Positions 46,801 through 58,505 are shown, numbered from the stretch's first letter. The stretch is 64,000 nucleotides of DNA from Armigeres subalbatus (GCF_024139115.2 NC_085139.1:2046001-2110000); one strand, 5' to 3'. The notes: generated from the sequence alone by a model not told the origin. Numbers and translations are program-made.

Positions 46801-47659
46801 AAGATTCCTAACATGTTTATGCAACGCACAAGGTACACACGTCGGGGATGCCTTTCTTGGCAAAAAAAAATCATTCCATCTACGTGAACTATGAGAGTGT
46901 TCCAAAAGAAAACATAAATATGTATATACGTTTTGTACGGAATTGAAAATGTTAGATGAGCCAAATAATTTGATTGAATTTTGGATTAAATATCATACGA
47001 AGCCTCTGTCGAATAACTGTTCCGGTTCTTCCTCTAACAACTCCCATGTTCGGTCTATCAATGGCAGTAATAGTCTTTTTTCAGCATTGATTCGCATGTT
47101 GCGAAAAAAAGAATGCCATTAGTCCTTTATTAGTTTCTTTCGAGATTAGATGAATATGTTACAGTGAGTTCAAATGGAAACAGTCCTCCATACGGAAGAC
47201 AAATAGAAAAAACAAAATCACGAAAAAATTAGCCGTACATTAAATGTTATGTTTTCAAAGCTATTATATGGATTTATTTCTAGTTTTACAGTCACAGAAA
47301 TTCCCCGCCCGAAAATATCCTGAGCTGTATAAACAATCCAACCCTTCTTCTTCTATGGCTTCCAACTGGAATGTGGCCTACTTTTCAACTTGGTATTCTA
47401 CAAGTTATCAATTATGTTATTGATTAAAAGGCCGGACTTAGTGAGGTGGTCCGGGGCGGTGGGGCGGACCACAACAAATCTAATGTACCAAAACTAACCT
47501 TTTTGAACATTTTGGGGCTCCCCAAAAAGTCGGCCCGGGTCCCCTTTCCGTTCGGCCCTGAGTACAATGGATACACAATGCCCAGGGAGTGGATAATATT
47601 TCAAAACCGACAACATCCTAGACCGGACCGAAAGAAGAACTCACCATCTCTGGTGATTT
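43881..47659. other. Mostly single-copy DNA, no gene recognised
   Basis: Balanced to AT-rich composition. ORFs of 159 codons (45695-46174) and 133 codons (46289-46690) show no domain or signal and are probably chance. 47345-47400 shares a TTCTTCTTCTATGGCT ... CCAACTGGAA patch with 11475-11555. No TE ends found. Confidence 0.35.
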
Positions 47660-47815
47660 TTTTATCTTGTGAATAAATGGTCGAAATTTTGGTATATCAA
47701 AATTCCAATTATTTCTTAGCTCTGGTCAAATTTTCATCAAAATCGGTTTACGAGCAACCGAGATCTATTGATCATTTTGTATGAAGAACAGCAAGTGAGC
47801 ACTTCATTAGCCCGG
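47660..47815. mobile_element. Diverged half of the 61.4-kb long-TIR element
   Basis: AGCTCTGGTCAAATTTTCA, GCAACCGAGATCT and CATTTTGTATGAAGAAC occur in the same order and spacing as in the right arm at 61880-61970. The outer terminus is lost. Confidence 0.6.
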
Positions 47816-48410
47816 GTAATGGTAGAACCATCATAATCTCTACAGACATGTGGAATCAGAAATAAATTCACCAGATCCTTTTTTTACGTGTTTTGTAAAA
47901 AATCTATGTTATTTCGAGAAACCGTGCCATTACAAGCCGTATATATGTTGTATGCAGGAATCGTAATGCTCACGCAGGCAGATTTTCGTTTAAAAATCGT
48001 TTAGCGGGAAAGGAAAAATTGGTCTAATGAGTGATAATCATTTTTCGATCTCTTCCAGTGCAGCTAATTATTGTTTGCTCGTTCTTTCAGATTATTATCC
48101 TTTTCATGCTTTCGGAAATGCCAACAAAAGTAGCCTTTTTGGAGCAGTCTTTGTAGTGGTGTGGTTGTAGTGCCATTTTTGCTGATGTTCTGGTTCTGAT
48201 TTGCTAATTCTGATGTGAGGAATTAACGATGAATCGAAAAAACAAATTTCATGAAGTAGGCCGGTTCAATTTGAAGAGAAAGTGGCAAGTGAAAGATATG
48301 CCTCAACACAAACAACGAAAAAAGATTCTCCTTCGACCCGAAAACCTCTTCCGCTTGATTTCGTCTCACTAAGACGAAAAATGCGAACCTTAGTTGTTTG
48401 ATATTAGCTC
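47816..48410. other. Unassigned stretch
   Basis: No feature recognised. Confidence 0.3.
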
Positions 48411-48413
48411 TTA

Positions 48414-48549
48414 GGTGCCCGCCAGAGTAAACGCGACGGGCGATGCGACGCGACTTACGCAAAGGAATAACAATAATTATCAATGAACTTTCAAATTGCA
48501 CTGTCGCGTCGCGTCGCATCGCGTGTTCGCGTCTACTCTAGCTTCACCC
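48414..48549. mobile_element. 136-bp MITE with GC-rich TIRs and TTA duplication
   Basis: Left GGTGCCCGCCAGAGTAAACG and right (reverse complement) GGGTGAAGCTAGAGTAGACG continue into GCGATGCGACGCGAC in both arms. It is flanked by TTA at 48411-48413 and 48550-48552, which fits a Harbinger-type TWA duplication. The centre is AT-rich and non-coding. Confidence 0.85.
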
Positions 48550-48552
48550 TTA

Positions 48553-50229
48553 CGCTATGGTTGATGTACAAAACTATATTAACACAAATAAGACCAATGA
48601 GTAATGTTTCCATCACTTGAAATAGCTAGTCACAGCGTGCCCATACTCCAACAATGCTCCAATGTGGGGTGTCTCGAACTTACCGGGCCCAAAATTCTGG
48701 TTTCCTCCGCCTAACTTTTCCATCACGGTCTAACACTCAACCACGCGGTTTTCAGTTGGAACACCTGCAACGAGTGCGATATCGATTTCTATCGGCGTTT
48801 CAGCGGCAGTCTATTCGGGTATAATATTGAATGAAAAGTGTATTTCTCTCCATTTATTGGCAACCGTTGCAGCACTGAAAACAATGCGAATATAAACCCG
48901 TTTGAATATATCAGACTGAAAAAGCTGAAGATTCCAGATGAGTTCAACCCAACATCTCCACAGTAGGGCAAGTTAGTCAGCTCCAATAAAGTAGGCTGTT
49001 ATTGTAGTAGGATTGTTATTTTCAAATGTTCAGAATTGGAAAAGTTTTTGATTTGATTTTGATAGATTAAAATAAAATTAAAAATTTCCCCAAATTGGTT
49101 TTATATTGTACGATGCATAATTTTCTATTCCTTCGTGTTTTTGTCTGCTTCCCATTGAAGAGTGAAATATATGTAGTTTAGTATTTTTCCATATCTAACT
49201 TAGAATAGAAAGTTGTGGTGGTGAATAATTCACTCTAAAATATTTCTGATTTCTTACAAGAAAAATGAAAATTAAGCCCATACATTTTGAAATTTCCACA
49301 GCTTTTGAATGTTATCCCAAGGTTTTTTGACATGTCTCGTTTTGTAAGCGCGTTTGTCCCGTTTTTCACCGAAATGATCTGATCAGCCTAATAAAGAGGC
49401 TTGCAGACCATGGAGAGTAAGTTTGGATCTATCTCAACACTTACGTCACTTCATGAATCATCAAAGTCGTTTCACTTATCTGTAAGGCCTACCAGTCAGT
49501 GGTCATTGAAACTGTGTTTCGGGCATCCTAATCGATCTGGACAACACCAAGTCGAAGGGAAGCCAAACCTATAGCCACCAAAACCAGGCGTATTTAGCCG
49601 TTTCGGGACCGTGGACCAAGCGTAACCTCATCGAGCTCTTCATGTATACACCCGAGCGTACGACAAAGAACTAGTCAAGAAGTTCTTTTTGACGGCAAGC
49701 GTGGTAATATCTGTTGCAAAGATCAGCGGGTGATCAATGAACACGAGAAATTCTTGAACATGAAACAGCCCGGATAAAAATGTACTATTGGTTCAATAGT
49801 GTAAACAATTGAATAATCACATATTGTACGGTATGTATTAGGGTGACTCAAAAAATCGATTTTCCTCAACAATACTCATCTGATTCTGTGTCATGTTCTG
49901 AATGTCCTCCGCAAATTTGATCTGATTTGGATAAAACCTGATTTAGCACTGATTTAAATTTTTCATCATAATTACAGCGCTTCACCATAATTATAGGCGT
50001 AGGCGACAAGAAAACCTACGTAGTGAAAAGGAATACTCAAGAGCTTTCACTCAACGAAAATCGCATCTTAATTAATCGTTCCATTTATTAATAATCGAAT
50101 TTAATTAAGTTTGATCGTAGTAGCCATCGCGATCGGTTATGTTTTGTGTTTGGTGACAAGTTTGGGGCAGCAGGGACTATGTCCAAGGGCTTGACGATCC
50201 CTTCGGTCAACTGCGAGTTCTGGTGCCTG
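48553..50229. other. Unassigned stretch
   Basis: Mostly AT-rich. 49390-49770 is GC-richer with fragments that look faintly coding but with frequent stops and no domain I can name. AGGGTGACTCAAAAAATCGA at about 49849 resembles a MITE terminus, but no partner was found. Confidence 0.3.
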
Positions 50230-50514
50230 CCTAGGATTCGGTGGGGTTTGATAGTGGGCTCTGTTAAACCTCTATTAAAAGCCGCATGTATCCGCAAGCA
50301 GGCTCAACCAAAGCGCCCATGTGCCGCTCAAAGCGCACAAGCCCAAGTCCTGGTGTTAGGTGGGACGCTAAACAGCCCCTGACACGACGGCCCATCGACG
50401 AGACAGCCTTTAAAAACAACTGTTACGAACGACATAGAAGATTAGGGATTGACACGAGTGGTACGATTTTCACGAAGTCCGTCCAGTTATTTGGTTTCGC
50501 CGACGACATTGATA

Positions 50515-51134
50515 TGAACCGGTGCCAGCGAAAGTGGTACATGCTACATTGAGTAAATTTTTCAGTAAATTGAGTAAATTTTCGCATTTTACCAAAAACA
50601 TCGAATAATAAATCCATATTTGCAATTTTTTGCAACTAAGCTGTACCAACATGTTATGACTGATGTGCCTAAAGATAGTAGTGAAAAATAAGCGAATTTT
50701 ATGACAAATCTCAAGTTTATTAGAACAAATTGCACATGTACCACTATTAATGGGAACAAAAGGAAACAGAAACCGAAAAACGTTGATAGTAAAAGTGGTA
50801 CATGTACATTTTTGATATCATTATAAACGACAGTAAACTATCTTGAACTTCAAAATAGGATTGAAATCTGTTGTGAAAACAGTCATGTTGCTGAATTTTC
50901 TTTTAAATAAGTTGATTTTAGTGGGTGGAACTGTACATGTACCACTTTTTCGGGCAACGAAATGGCCATTGTGATATATACCAGAAAATAAAATATGCAT
51001 ATCTCCAGATTTAGTTGCCAAAAATCACTTTTTCGTTATTCCCTTGCTAGATCTTTGCAAATAGAAGCCGTTGGTACAAAAAACTCAAAATTGACAAAAA
51101 TGGTTTATGTACCACTTTAGCTGGCACCGGTTCA
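50515..51134. mobile_element. 620-bp TIR element inserted in the RT active-site codons
   Basis: TIRs TGAACCGGTGCCAGCGAAAG and (reverse complement of right end) TGAACCGGTGCCAGCTAAAG run about 28 bp, with GTGGTACAT and GTACCACTTTT words repeated inside. TA lies at 50513-50514 and 51135-51136. A TA duplication fits Tc1/mariner-type elements (ATAT is equally compatible). No transposase ORF, so non-autonomous. Confidence 0.9.
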
Positions 51135-51138
51135 TATC

Positions 51139-51897
51139 ATGGCACGTAACTTTGAGAGGATGGAGGAAGCCTACATCAGACTGAAAAGCGAAGCTAAACG
51201 GATTGGACTAGTCATCAATACCTCGAAGACGAAGTACATGATAGGAAGAGGCTCAAGAGAGGACAATGTAAGCCACCCACCACGAGCTTGTATCGGTGGT
51301 GACGAAATCGAGGTGGTTGAATTATTCGTGTACTTGGGCTCACTGGTGACCGCCGATAACGATACCAGCAGAGAAATTCGGAGGCGCATAGTGGCTGGAA
51401 ATCGTACGTACTTTGGACTCCGTAAGACGCTTCGATCGAATAGAGTTCGCCGCCGTACCAAACTGACTATCTACAAAACGCTTATAAGACCGGTAGTTCT
51501 CTACAAACACGAGACCTGGGAGTTTTTGAAAGGAAAGTGTTGCGTACCATCTATGGTGGGGTGCAGATGGCGGACGGTACATGGAGGAGGCGAATGAACC
51601 ACGAGTTGCATCAACTGTTGGGAGAACCATCCATCGTTCACATCGCGAAAATCGAAAGACTGCGGTGGGGCGGGCACGTAGCCAGAATGTCGGACAGTAA
51701 TCCGGTGAAAATGGTTTTCGACAACGATCCGACGGGAACAAGAAGGCGAGGTGCACAGCGGGCAAGGTGGATCGATCAGGTGGAGGACGATTTGCGGACC
51801 CTCCGCAGACTGCGTGGTTGGCGAAGTGCAGCCATGGACCGAGCTGAATGGAGAAGACTTTTATGTGCAGCACAGGCCACTCCGGCCTTAGTCTGAT
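51139..51897 (+). pseudogene. RT thumb and C-terminal region of endonuclease-RT element
   Basis: Reads GLVINTSKTKYMIG (motif D), VVELFVYLGSLVTADND (motif E, YLGS), RSNRVRRRTKLTIYKTLIRP, VVLYKHETW, then after a frameshift near 51530 NHELHQLLGEPSIVHIAKIE, RLRWGGHVARMSDSNPVKMV, GAQRARWIDQVEDDLRTLRR. It ends at the natural stop before the TAA tail. An 11-15 codon deletion near 51513 removes part of the ETWTML...DQRALGVFE stretch present at 8540-8580. Confidence 0.88.
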
Positions 51898-51905
51898 AAT
51901 AATAA

Positions 51906-52650
51906 TAATTGGTGACATTTTTGACGTAGGACTGCGTCTGCATTTTCTATATTGGGATACACTTCACGATTGCGAAAATCGAGGACCGTCACGAAAATAT
52001 GATAGACTTTAAAGTTTAATATCTCAGCCGTTTCTCGATGGATTTTCAATTTTTTAACCATTCGATGAAGGATGAGTCAACGCCTCTTTGTATTTGTATG
52101 AAAATTCTGATTTTTAACTATTTATTATCGATAATTGATAAAATAGGTAAACCAACCAATCACGTACATGCATCACTAGCACAGACATCGAAAATCAATC
52201 ACTTACGGGTTTGGATCTAATCCTCAGTTTGAACAAGATTTCACGCAGAGCGGACGCATCAAAGCGATCGCAGCGGAGCGGACACAGCATCACGGAGGCG
52301 CTGGTAACATTTTCAACGGAAATCCATCGCATTGGTGGTGGTGCTCGGTGTGTTGCTGCAGATCATTCAACCTCAACGAACCAGCATTTCATATGAAGAA
52401 AGGGTTGACTATAAAAATAGCACTGTTGCGATCCCGCACCGCCAGTGGCGATGCTGAAAATTTATTACAAATTGTGGTGTCAGTTAGTTGTTGGAAAGGT
52501 GCATTGGGGAAGGAAAATTGACCTCATGACCATTGACCTGGTCTCAGGACCAGCATTTTCTAAAAAGAAAGGTTTAATTGCGAAAATGGACTGTTTTGGT
52601 GGCATCGGCGCTTGGCGTGAAAGCTTGTTTTCTGTTGTGATTCTATCCAT
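51906..52650. other. Unassigned stretch, possibly repeat-derived
   Basis: 51906-52130 (TATTGGGATACACTTCACG, CGAGGACCGTCACGAAAAT) is sequence I recall as dispersed in mosquito genomes, without identifiable ends. 52370-52620 has two loosely similar segments beginning ACCAGCATTT. No gene recognised. Confidence 0.35.
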
Positions 52651-53114
52651 TAAAATTTACGGGCTTAATTTATTGCCTTATAAGCAGGAGGTCGTGGGTT
52701 CAATTCCAGGCTCGTCCCTTTCCTACTTTGTATTTCTACCTTAGTTCTTTCTGTGTTTCACGTTCTACCAAAACGATTCCTACTGTTATAACCTCCCACA
52801 CAATCCCAAAACCTCCCGTGGCACCTATGAGAGGTCGTAGAGTTCTCTGCATCTTTCTTAAGTAGGTGTCCAACTAACCATCCTTCCCCTTCCCAGCATT
52901 CGCAAGGACGTGGCCAGGACAGATCTTGACTATTGGAGAGTGCATTGCTTCCATCTAAGAGATAGTGATTAGTCCCAAATCAATATCTGTGGTAACGGAT
53001 GAAAGTGATCCTACTCTCATACAATAGTCTTGGCTTGTACCACCTACGAATTTGTGCGAAATGCTCAATGCTAATGCTAATGCTAATGCTAAAATTTACG
53101 GGCTTAATTTATTG
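52651..53114 (+). mobile_element. tRNA-derived SINE, 5'-truncated, with 25-bp target-site duplication
   Basis: Direct repeats of 25 bp at 52651-52675 and 53090-53114 (TAAAATTTACGGGC then TTAATTTATTG) flank 414 bp. The insert begins CCTTATAAGCAGGAGGTCGT and GGGTTCAATTCC, i.e. the anticodon loop to T arm of a tRNA with a B box but no A box. It ends in four AATGCT units. Its 3' repeats and long duplication are typical of LINE-mobilised SINEs. The head looks truncated at the anticodon loop. Confidence 0.88.
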
Positions 53115-53619
53115 AATACAAGAAAGCTGCTTTCCGGCGTGCGAGCTACTTTTATTAGGATTCCGCAAAGCGCGGTTCAACCATTCATAAGGCAATGCTA
53201 TATTACTATCAACACATTATATGTTTTTCTGTTTATTAACAAGAGCTCTACTTGGTATTTCCCATGTAGTGGCTATATTTGCAACCTAGTAACCCCCCAG
53301 ATGAATTTGAGCCATAAAAATTGAAATGTCAATTTGAGAACGGTTTTTTACGAACAGATCGTAAATCTCGTGTGGAAGAAGGATTTTCAGTTATAATTCG
53401 TTGAAAAAAGACGGCAAAGATATATTTTTTCCAATTGGTAATCATTATTTTGAATCTCATGTGTTAAATTATGGCGTGATTAGCGTGAAAAATGCTTTGC
53501 CTTTCACGTATTTTGGTTTTTAGATTTTTGACGAAATTGCTTGAAACTGTGCACCATGGTCCACCGGAAATAAGGAGGAGTGGTCCTCCGAAAATTTAGG
53601 GGGTTTGGTGTCAGGCCCT
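53115..53619. other. Unassigned stretch
   Basis: No feature recognised. The G-rich start of the following element lies near 53570. Confidence 0.3.
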
Positions 53620-54018
53620 GCAAGCCAGCCAAAAAACTCACGCAACGAACAATCAACAACAGAGTACGAATCGGAACCATCGGCGAAGACCACTGCGACG
53701 AAAAGGGACTAGCAATTGGAAACTCGGTTCGTGGAACTACGAATCTCGCAACGTCATCAGGAGCACACGCATACTCGCCGATGGGCTCAAGGACCGTGAA
53801 TTCGCCATCGTAGCGCTGCAGGGGGTTTGTTGGAAGGGATCAATGGTGCGAACGTTTAGAGGTAATCATACCATCTACCAGAGCTGCGGCAACACACACG
53901 AGCTGGGAACAGCTTTCATAGTGATGGGCGATATGCAAAGGCGCGTGATCGGGTGGTGGCCGATCAATGAAAGAATGTGCAGGTTGAGGATCAAAGGCCG
54001 GTTCTTCAACTTCAGCAT

Positions 54019-54072
54019 TTTAGAGATGAGCCAGCCTAGAGCTGAAAATCTCTTTAATAAAGATAAAAAAAA
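54019..54072 (+). mobile_element. 54-bp LINE-tail insertion with 11-bp duplication
   Basis: Flanked by AACTTCAGCAT at 54008-54018 and 54073-54083. Removal of the insert plus one repeat restores the FFNFSI-INSPHSG reading of the host endonuclease. The insert holds stem AGAGAT/ATCTCT (54022-54027 with 54048-54053), inner CAGC/GCTG, TTTAATAAAG and an A10 tail: the last ~50 bases of an I-like family related to 13265-15465. Confidence 0.93.
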
Positions 54073-54211
54073 AACTTCAGCATAATCAATAGCCCACACT
54101 CCGGAAGCACTGATGATGATAAGGACGCATTCTACGCGCAGCTGGAACCTGAGTACGACAGCTGCCCAAGCCACGACGTCCAAATCATCATAGGAGATTT
54201 GAACGCTCAGG

Positions 54212-54826
54212 TTGGCCAAGAGGAGGAGCTTAGACCGACTATTGGAAGGGTTCAGCGCTCACCGGCTGTTGAACGAAAACGGCATGCGACTAATTGATTT
54301 CGCCACCTTAAAGAATATGGCCATTCGCAGCACCTACTTCCAACACAGCCTCCCGTATCGGTACACCTGGAGATCACCACTGCAGACAGAATCACAAATC
54401 GACCACGTTCTGATTGATGGACGGCACTTCTCCGACATTATCGACGTCAGGATATATCGTGGCGCTAACATCGACTCTGACCACTATCTGGTGATGGTTA
54501 AACTGCGCCCAAAACTATCCGTCATCAACAATGTTCGGTACCGACGACCGCCGCGGTACGACCTAGAGCGACTGAAGCAACCTGATGTCGCCACTGCATA
54601 CGCGCAGCATCTCAAGGCAGGCTCGATGGGGCCCCTTTTGAGAACTTCTGGAATACAGTTAAAGCAGCCATTAACGACGCAGCAGAGAACAACGTCGGGT
54701 ATATGGGTCGAAGTCGACGGAACGATTGGACGAAGACGAAGAGTGCAGACAGATTCTGGAGGAGAAGGACACAGCACGGGCGGTCGCGCTGCAGCAAGGC
54801 ACCCGGCAGAACGTGGAACGTTATAG
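54212..54826 (+). pseudogene. Endonuclease C-terminal half (fragment ORF)
   Basis: 204 codons. YRYTWRSP (about residue 48), QIDHVLIDGRHFSDIIDV (about 61) and ANIDSDHYLVMVKLRPKL (about 84) are the final endonuclease motifs including the Asp-His pair of SDH. A linker begins with VRYRRPPRYDLERL. A frameshift near 54640 moves the rest into the ORF at 54726-55019. Confidence 0.85.
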
Positions 54827-54999
54827 ACGGAAGCGGACAGCAGACCGCCTTTTTCAGGAGAAGAAACGCCGCCTGGGAGAAGCGGAGTGCGAGGAGATGG
54901 AACAGCTGTGCCGTTCTCAAGATACACGAAAGTTCTATCAGAAGCTCAACGCATCCCGCAAAGGCTTCGTGCCGCGGTTTAGAATAATGATATTGACTG

Positions 55000-55190
55000 G
55001 AAATATCACGGCCACGTAGTTAATGGCGTCAGTCGTCTGGATGCATTTGCGTGCTATGGAGTGTGGTTTCGATTCCCGCCCCAGTAAGGGGAAAACTTTT
55101 CGTAAAACGTAAAATTCCCCACTGGTCCACTGGGTGTTGTGTAAATGTCCTGTCCGATGTCTAGTGCTAGGTGTTAAGAATATTATTTGG
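55000..55190 (+). mobile_element. tRNA-derived SINE
   Basis: A-box-like TGGCGTCAGTCG (55024-55035) and B-box-like GGTTTCGATTCC (55065-55076) are 41 bases apart, as in tRNA promoters. They are followed by CCAGTAAGGGGAAAACTTTT and ACTGGTCCACTGGGTGTTG, a body I associate with culicine SINEs. It ends near GTGTTAAGAATATTAT. No convincing target-site duplication. Confidence 0.68.
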
Positions 55191-58100
55191 AGAATTACCA
55201 AATTACAATGTTCAAATTGTAAAATTTGTTGTTTCTCGTGGAGGATTTCTTGATATGCAATAACCGATACATTTTTCAAGCTACCATTCTCATTAAAAAT
55301 CATGAATTAAACATCGTCATATATAAAATAAATTTCCAACAGTCAATAATAAATCACGGTATTCTTCATTGTTTCAGTTATTATCTTCCACCGTACAAGC
55401 CAAGCTACAATAAATGTCATGTAGGATTGCTGATTCCACATCTGACCTGCTCCCCGTTATTGGCCGAAAAGAACTCAACGAAAACCTACTGAACACAGTC
55501 TTGATAATCGACTACCGAACAGAGTGAAACTAAGCATCACACACGATTCCAAGTCCATTAGAGACACTGACGGCCAGAGGATGGTTTATTTCCATCAAAC
55601 AGCTGTAAAGTCTTCAAGTTTTCCGCTTCACTGTAGTTTCCGAAACAACCAGAGCATTGTAACGAAGAAGAATTCTTCGCCGAAATGGAAGAATTATTCT
55701 TTTCATTAAGACTTCCATGTTTTTCCCATTCTAACATTGTCGAACAAAAATTCCAAATCCTACGCAAAAGCGCCGAGGCAACTACACATATAGGCGAGGG
55801 ATAACCGAACCGGCTTAAATGAGCTAAAACAATGTTAAATGTTTTGGGGAAATTTACATAAAAGCCCGAGCGGCAGACAAAACGGTGCAACGGAAATTTT
55901 CGACACCAATCAAATCTCACAGAATACGGAAGCCACCCATCCAGCACACGGCATGCGATGACGAACGAGGGCCCACAATTATAACACCGAGCGAGCGTGG
56001 TTCTTGCAAATAGCTCACGCCAGCAAATAGTACAAAGTTTTTCGCCCCGCGCCTCTGCTCTAGTGGAGCATTTTCAACACATTTGCGCTAAATATTAGAC
56101 AGCGGCACCAACCCGAGCAAGCAAATTTTGATTAAAACATTCCGCGCGCCTATTCCCGCACTTTGAAGAAGTTTTCATCGGTCGGTGGTGCTTTAATTAA
56201 TCCGGCTCTCTGTTTGGCCACCACACCGCACCCGCCAGCGATTTCCGCACCGTGTCAATCCGAAACATCGTACGTGTGCACGCCGTGTGGGGTAAAACAC
56301 TGATTGTGCCGTGTTCTTCGTTAGCCTACATAATAATGCCGAAAGCGTAAGATGCGGGAGGGCATGCTCGTGTATGTGATTAGATATAGTTGGAACCGAA
56401 GTGTAACACTACCTTTGGTGACAGTCTCTCGGCATGATAATTAGGGGCCACACAAAAGGCCGTACACTTCAAGTTGGGAAATAGGTTTATTAGGAAGGGA
56501 GCGACAACTTGATTAAGACGGGTTAGTTTATGTTAATAAATTAGGGAAAGCCAACATCAACAAATATTGTATAATTTTTCATAATATTGTATAAATCATC
56601 AATAATACTGTCGACTTGCTTTTCAGTCCTCTTATAATTATGATTCTAAACAACAAATTTTTGAATATGCCTTATCACCTTCAATTGCAAGCGATAATGC
56701 ATTTCTTATCGCACTTATGAGACTCACAAATCATTCTACAATCCAACATCTTTTAGGGCATTTGAGGTCGTCATGAATGGAAGAGCTGTGCGTTTCGTGT
56801 TTATTTATTTTGAATAACATACAATAATCATATTACCAAAAAAAATCAAATCTGCTGAAACAGCGAAATCCATTCATCTTGTAGCGTCGATCCATCGTCG
56901 CGCGAAAGGCAATACCCCGAAACGCTACTAGTGTTAATCTCACTAACGATGATGTAACGATCACGTACTGATGGCTTTCTCAACGTCACTCAACGCCTCA
57001 GAAAACGACAAACATCCACTCGGGTTCGATGTTGATGACGACTCCAGGCAGGCAGTGACGTGGCCAAATATGTTTCCATCTCCATGTCGTCTATGTCTTG
57101 AGAGGAGAACGGGAGAATGATGAACAACTTGAAATAGGCCCCACACAAAATATGAATGGCTTTGATGGCCATGGACTGCAAAATCGTCTTGTGTCTTATC
57201 GTATCATAAAAGATAAATAGACAAAAGATAGAATATCAAACTTGGCGATTGCTTATAAAAAACTGCTAATGAAACTGACAACCTTGGCAGGTGAATTTTC
57301 AAAGACATCGATGTTCGAAACAAGCACCAACATTTCCTGAATATCGGAGAATCTTAAAGTACTGGAAACAATCCTGCCAAAACCGTCTGTCACTCCAGTA
57401 GGAAATATCATAAAGTGCCTACAATAAAATTTGTTGCCGTATTTCATAGGTGGCCCATGTTGCTGGCATTACCCTTCCATATTCCCGCTTCAACATTTAG
57501 TTCGCGTGAAAAGCAACACGCGTCTATTTGTTTTCTTTGCTTTGAACACGACGAAGGGAATCAAAGGATAGAACATAACCGACTGATGTTCTGGACCAAA
57601 ATATGTTTACACTTTCTGGAAACTCAACGAAGCTGCTTGTACGGCGCAGTAGATACAACACATAACAGTCACTGGGGGGCTACATACGAGTTGAATCGAA
57701 TCGATTCCAGAATAACCAATTTGCATTGACACACGTCGTAGTCGTCGTCGGCATCGATTTGGATTGAATCGCGCGTCACACACAAACGCAATTTGTGGTC
57801 GCTCCACCCTCGCGCGCTTGCAACCCAGCAGCCCGCAATCAGCGGAAGGTTTTCGTCGGTACGCTCAAAAACCGATGACGGCTGTGACCAGTTGTTTTAG
57901 TTTACGACTCGTGTAGCATAAGTCACACCGCACAAACGGTACGCGTTTGAATTTCGTTGTGTTTTTCAAAACAAAAACCGTCCCAACTTGATTGCGAACC
58001 CCTTGGCTTTGAGAATGTCGCTGTTCTTTTTCTTTTTGTTTTTTTATTTGAGGCATATGCGTCTCTTGATGGTTGGATTAAGATTCTACGTTGAGCTACT

Positions 58101-58505
58101 GTTTGATACTCGATGAGCGCTTTTAAGTCTTAATGAACTGTATTTGGGGAGTGTTAGGAATTATGAATTGATATTGTTCTACTAGTTCGTATTTCAACTT
58201 TTTAGAATGATGTCGTCAAATGGTTTATCAATCTTTATAACAAACAAAATGACGTTTCGTATTTTGGAATCACAATTTCTGACTGGGGACAATCCATTTC
58301 GATTCACTGTCGTGACCAGTAAATAAAATATACTCTAATTCATCTGCAAGTCACATCATCCGAACGATATACTTTGATATCAATTGAAATCGACGGTTTA
58401 GAATTCAAGGCCAAGATCAATTTTGCTTTTGGTAGCAAATCAGCACCAGGGATAAAAACCTCATCATACCTAAAATATTGTACAACAATATTCTACAATT
58501 CTATT
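55191..58505. other. Mostly single-copy DNA, no gene recognised
   Basis: Mixed composition, GC-richer at 55960-56330. ORFs up to 129 codons (minus 55558-55947) without domains. No TE ends seen. Confidence 0.35.

Larger units (their letters stand above)
50230..51905 (+). mobile_element. Endonuclease-RT non-LTR element, internally deleted, hosting a TIR element
   Basis: 5' UTR-like sequence (50230-50400, similar to 63430-63620) is joined by deletion to RT motif C (LFGFADDIDI, about 50488-50517). It is then interrupted at 50515-51134, and continues as RT motifs D and E and the C-terminal region to CCTTAGTCTGA plus a TAA-repeat tail (51888-51908). Removing the insert restores the frame across the catalytic box. 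The endonuclease and early RT are missing. Confidence 0.88.
53620..54995 (+). mobile_element. Endonuclease-RT non-LTR element, endonuclease part
   Basis: Reading across frames: LGTWNYESRNVIRSTRILAD and FAIVALQGVCWKG (apurinic-type endonuclease motifs; the usual ALQE reads ALQG), GNTHELGTAFIVMGD, RLRIKGRFFNFSI, then after a 54-bp insertion INSPHSGSTDDDKDAFYAQL, IIGDLNAQVGQ (GDLNA catalytic-type box), LRLIDFATLKNMAIRSTYF, YRYTWRSP, QIDHVLIDGRHFSDIIDVR and ANIDSDHYLVMVKLR (SDH box). The linker continues to KFYQKLNASRKGFVP, where another insertion cuts it. Same family as 8451, 50230 and 63430. Confidence 0.9.

Noticed and set aside
49390..49770. Processed pseudogene
   Set aside because: Faintly coding-like composition, but stops in all frames and no protein I can name.
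52676..52720. Functional tRNA gene
   Set aside because: Only the anticodon loop to T arm is present, with no acceptor 5' half or A box. It is the start of a truncated SINE.
57724..57770. Possible coding exon with GTCGTAGTCGTCGTCGG run
   Set aside because: A short trinucleotide-like run with no supporting frame or splice signals.
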